Assembly (NCBI GenBank): GCA_002307235.1
Contig: DBTV01000047.1
Span: 1-23,399 of the forward strand
DNA: 23,399 bases
Direction of reading: 5' to 3'
From: Acidobacteriaceae bacterium UBA1307
Lineage (GTDB): Bacteria; Acidobacteriota; Terriglobia; Terriglobales; Acidobacteriaceae
How positions within the stretch are numbered: the stretch's first letter is position 1; the number at the start of each line of letters is the position of its first letter. The translations under genes were made by a program, and so were the position numbers. Under the pieces are notes generated by a model. It did no database searches, was not told the origin of the DNA, and saw nothing but the letters and a program-made list of their open reading frames with translations. Below are positions 23,275-23,399 of the stretch, piece by piece.

Positions 23275-23399
23275 TTATTGCATCGCTGCCGGCTGTTCGC
23301 CTGCCGGGGTGGCGTTGCTCGGTTGCGCGTTGGGGTCGGCGGCGGGCTCCGGTGCCGGTGCTGCGGCCGGGGCCGGCGCGGGCGCTGCGGTTGCTGGCG
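23275..23399 (-). CDS. C-terminus of an unidentified protein with a Pro/Ala-rich tail (partial, runs off the right edge)
   Basis: A minus-strand frame is open from the window edge to TAA at 23275-23277, giving 40 visible residues. The tail is mostly Ala and Pro in short alternating runs (Ala-Pro-Ala-Pro-Ala-Ala-Ala-Pro), then Asp-Pro-Asn-Ala-Gln-Pro-Ser-Asn-Ala-Thr-Pro-Ala-Gly-Glu-Gln, ending Ala-Ala-Met-Gln. Such tails are common spacers at the end of exported or envelope proteins, but no family can be named from this piece. A strong hairpin 15 bases after the stop supports a genuine gene end here. The start and function lie outside the window. Confidence 0.6.
   Translation of the reverse strand, partial: PATAAPAPAPAAAPAPEPAADPNAQPSNATPAGEQPAAMQ

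Noticed and set aside
1..23399. Mobile elements, phage, CRISPR or tRNA genes
   Set aside because: No transposase or integrase motifs, terminal repeats, spaced identical repeats, or cloverleaf-like sequences were found by eye.

Overview
This is a GC-rich bacterial window of densely packed, single-copy-looking genes. I see no insertion sequence, tRNA, rRNA, CRISPR array or phage gene. I infer a member of Acidobacteriota, probably family Acidobacteriaceae. The reasons are the mix of pectin-degrading enzymes, a pro-kumamolisin (S53) protease with bacterial Ig-like domains, and an unusual C-terminal tail (hydrophobic segment, Arg cluster, second hydrophobic segment, Ser-Gly-Cys) of a kind I associate with acidobacterial surface proteins. 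Taxonomy is inference; no marker gene in the window settles it.

Layout. Positions 1-3073 (+): the 3' end of a 6-phosphogluconate dehydrogenase gene, its terminator, then a two-domain glycosyltransferase and a strong terminator. Positions 3089-7373: a pectin block with kduI and a secreted polygalacturonase-pectin methylesterase fusion on the minus strand, and a secreted rhamnogalacturonan acetylesterase diverging on the plus strand. Together these could remove methyl and acetyl groups from pectin, cut its galacturonan backbone outside the cytoplasm, and isomerise a downstream uronate inside. Positions 7417-12174 (+): a full-length Lhr-type helicase carrying two low-complexity in-frame insertions. 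A bidirectional terminator separates it from a class A penicillin-binding protein of PBP1B type (-), with proS (-) behind it.

Positions 16730-19897 (-): in the direction of transcription, a tryptophanase-family lyase, an unannotated 51-codon ORF that starts next to the lyase stop, the arabinose-5-phosphate isomerase kdsD, and a ParE-type toxin-antitoxin pair joined by a 4-base ATGA overlap, then proS. Positions 20059-23107 (-): a secreted S53 peptidase, a 47-codon ORF beginning ten bases after its stop, and a terminator just after that small ORF. The right edge (23275 onward, -) holds the Pro/Ala-rich C-terminus of a gene that runs off the window.

The most interesting points are: (i) the double-hydrophobic, lipobox-containing C-terminus of the S53 protease; (ii) a PBP1B-like protein in which the second catalytic glutamate of the transglycosylase domain reads as glutamine; (iii) a tryptophanase-like enzyme with several changed cofactor-pocket residues; (iv) two short ORFs in the 'intergenic' spaces; and (v) the GH28-CE8 and nucleotidyltransferase-like-GT4 fusions. 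No single new multi-gene system is evident.
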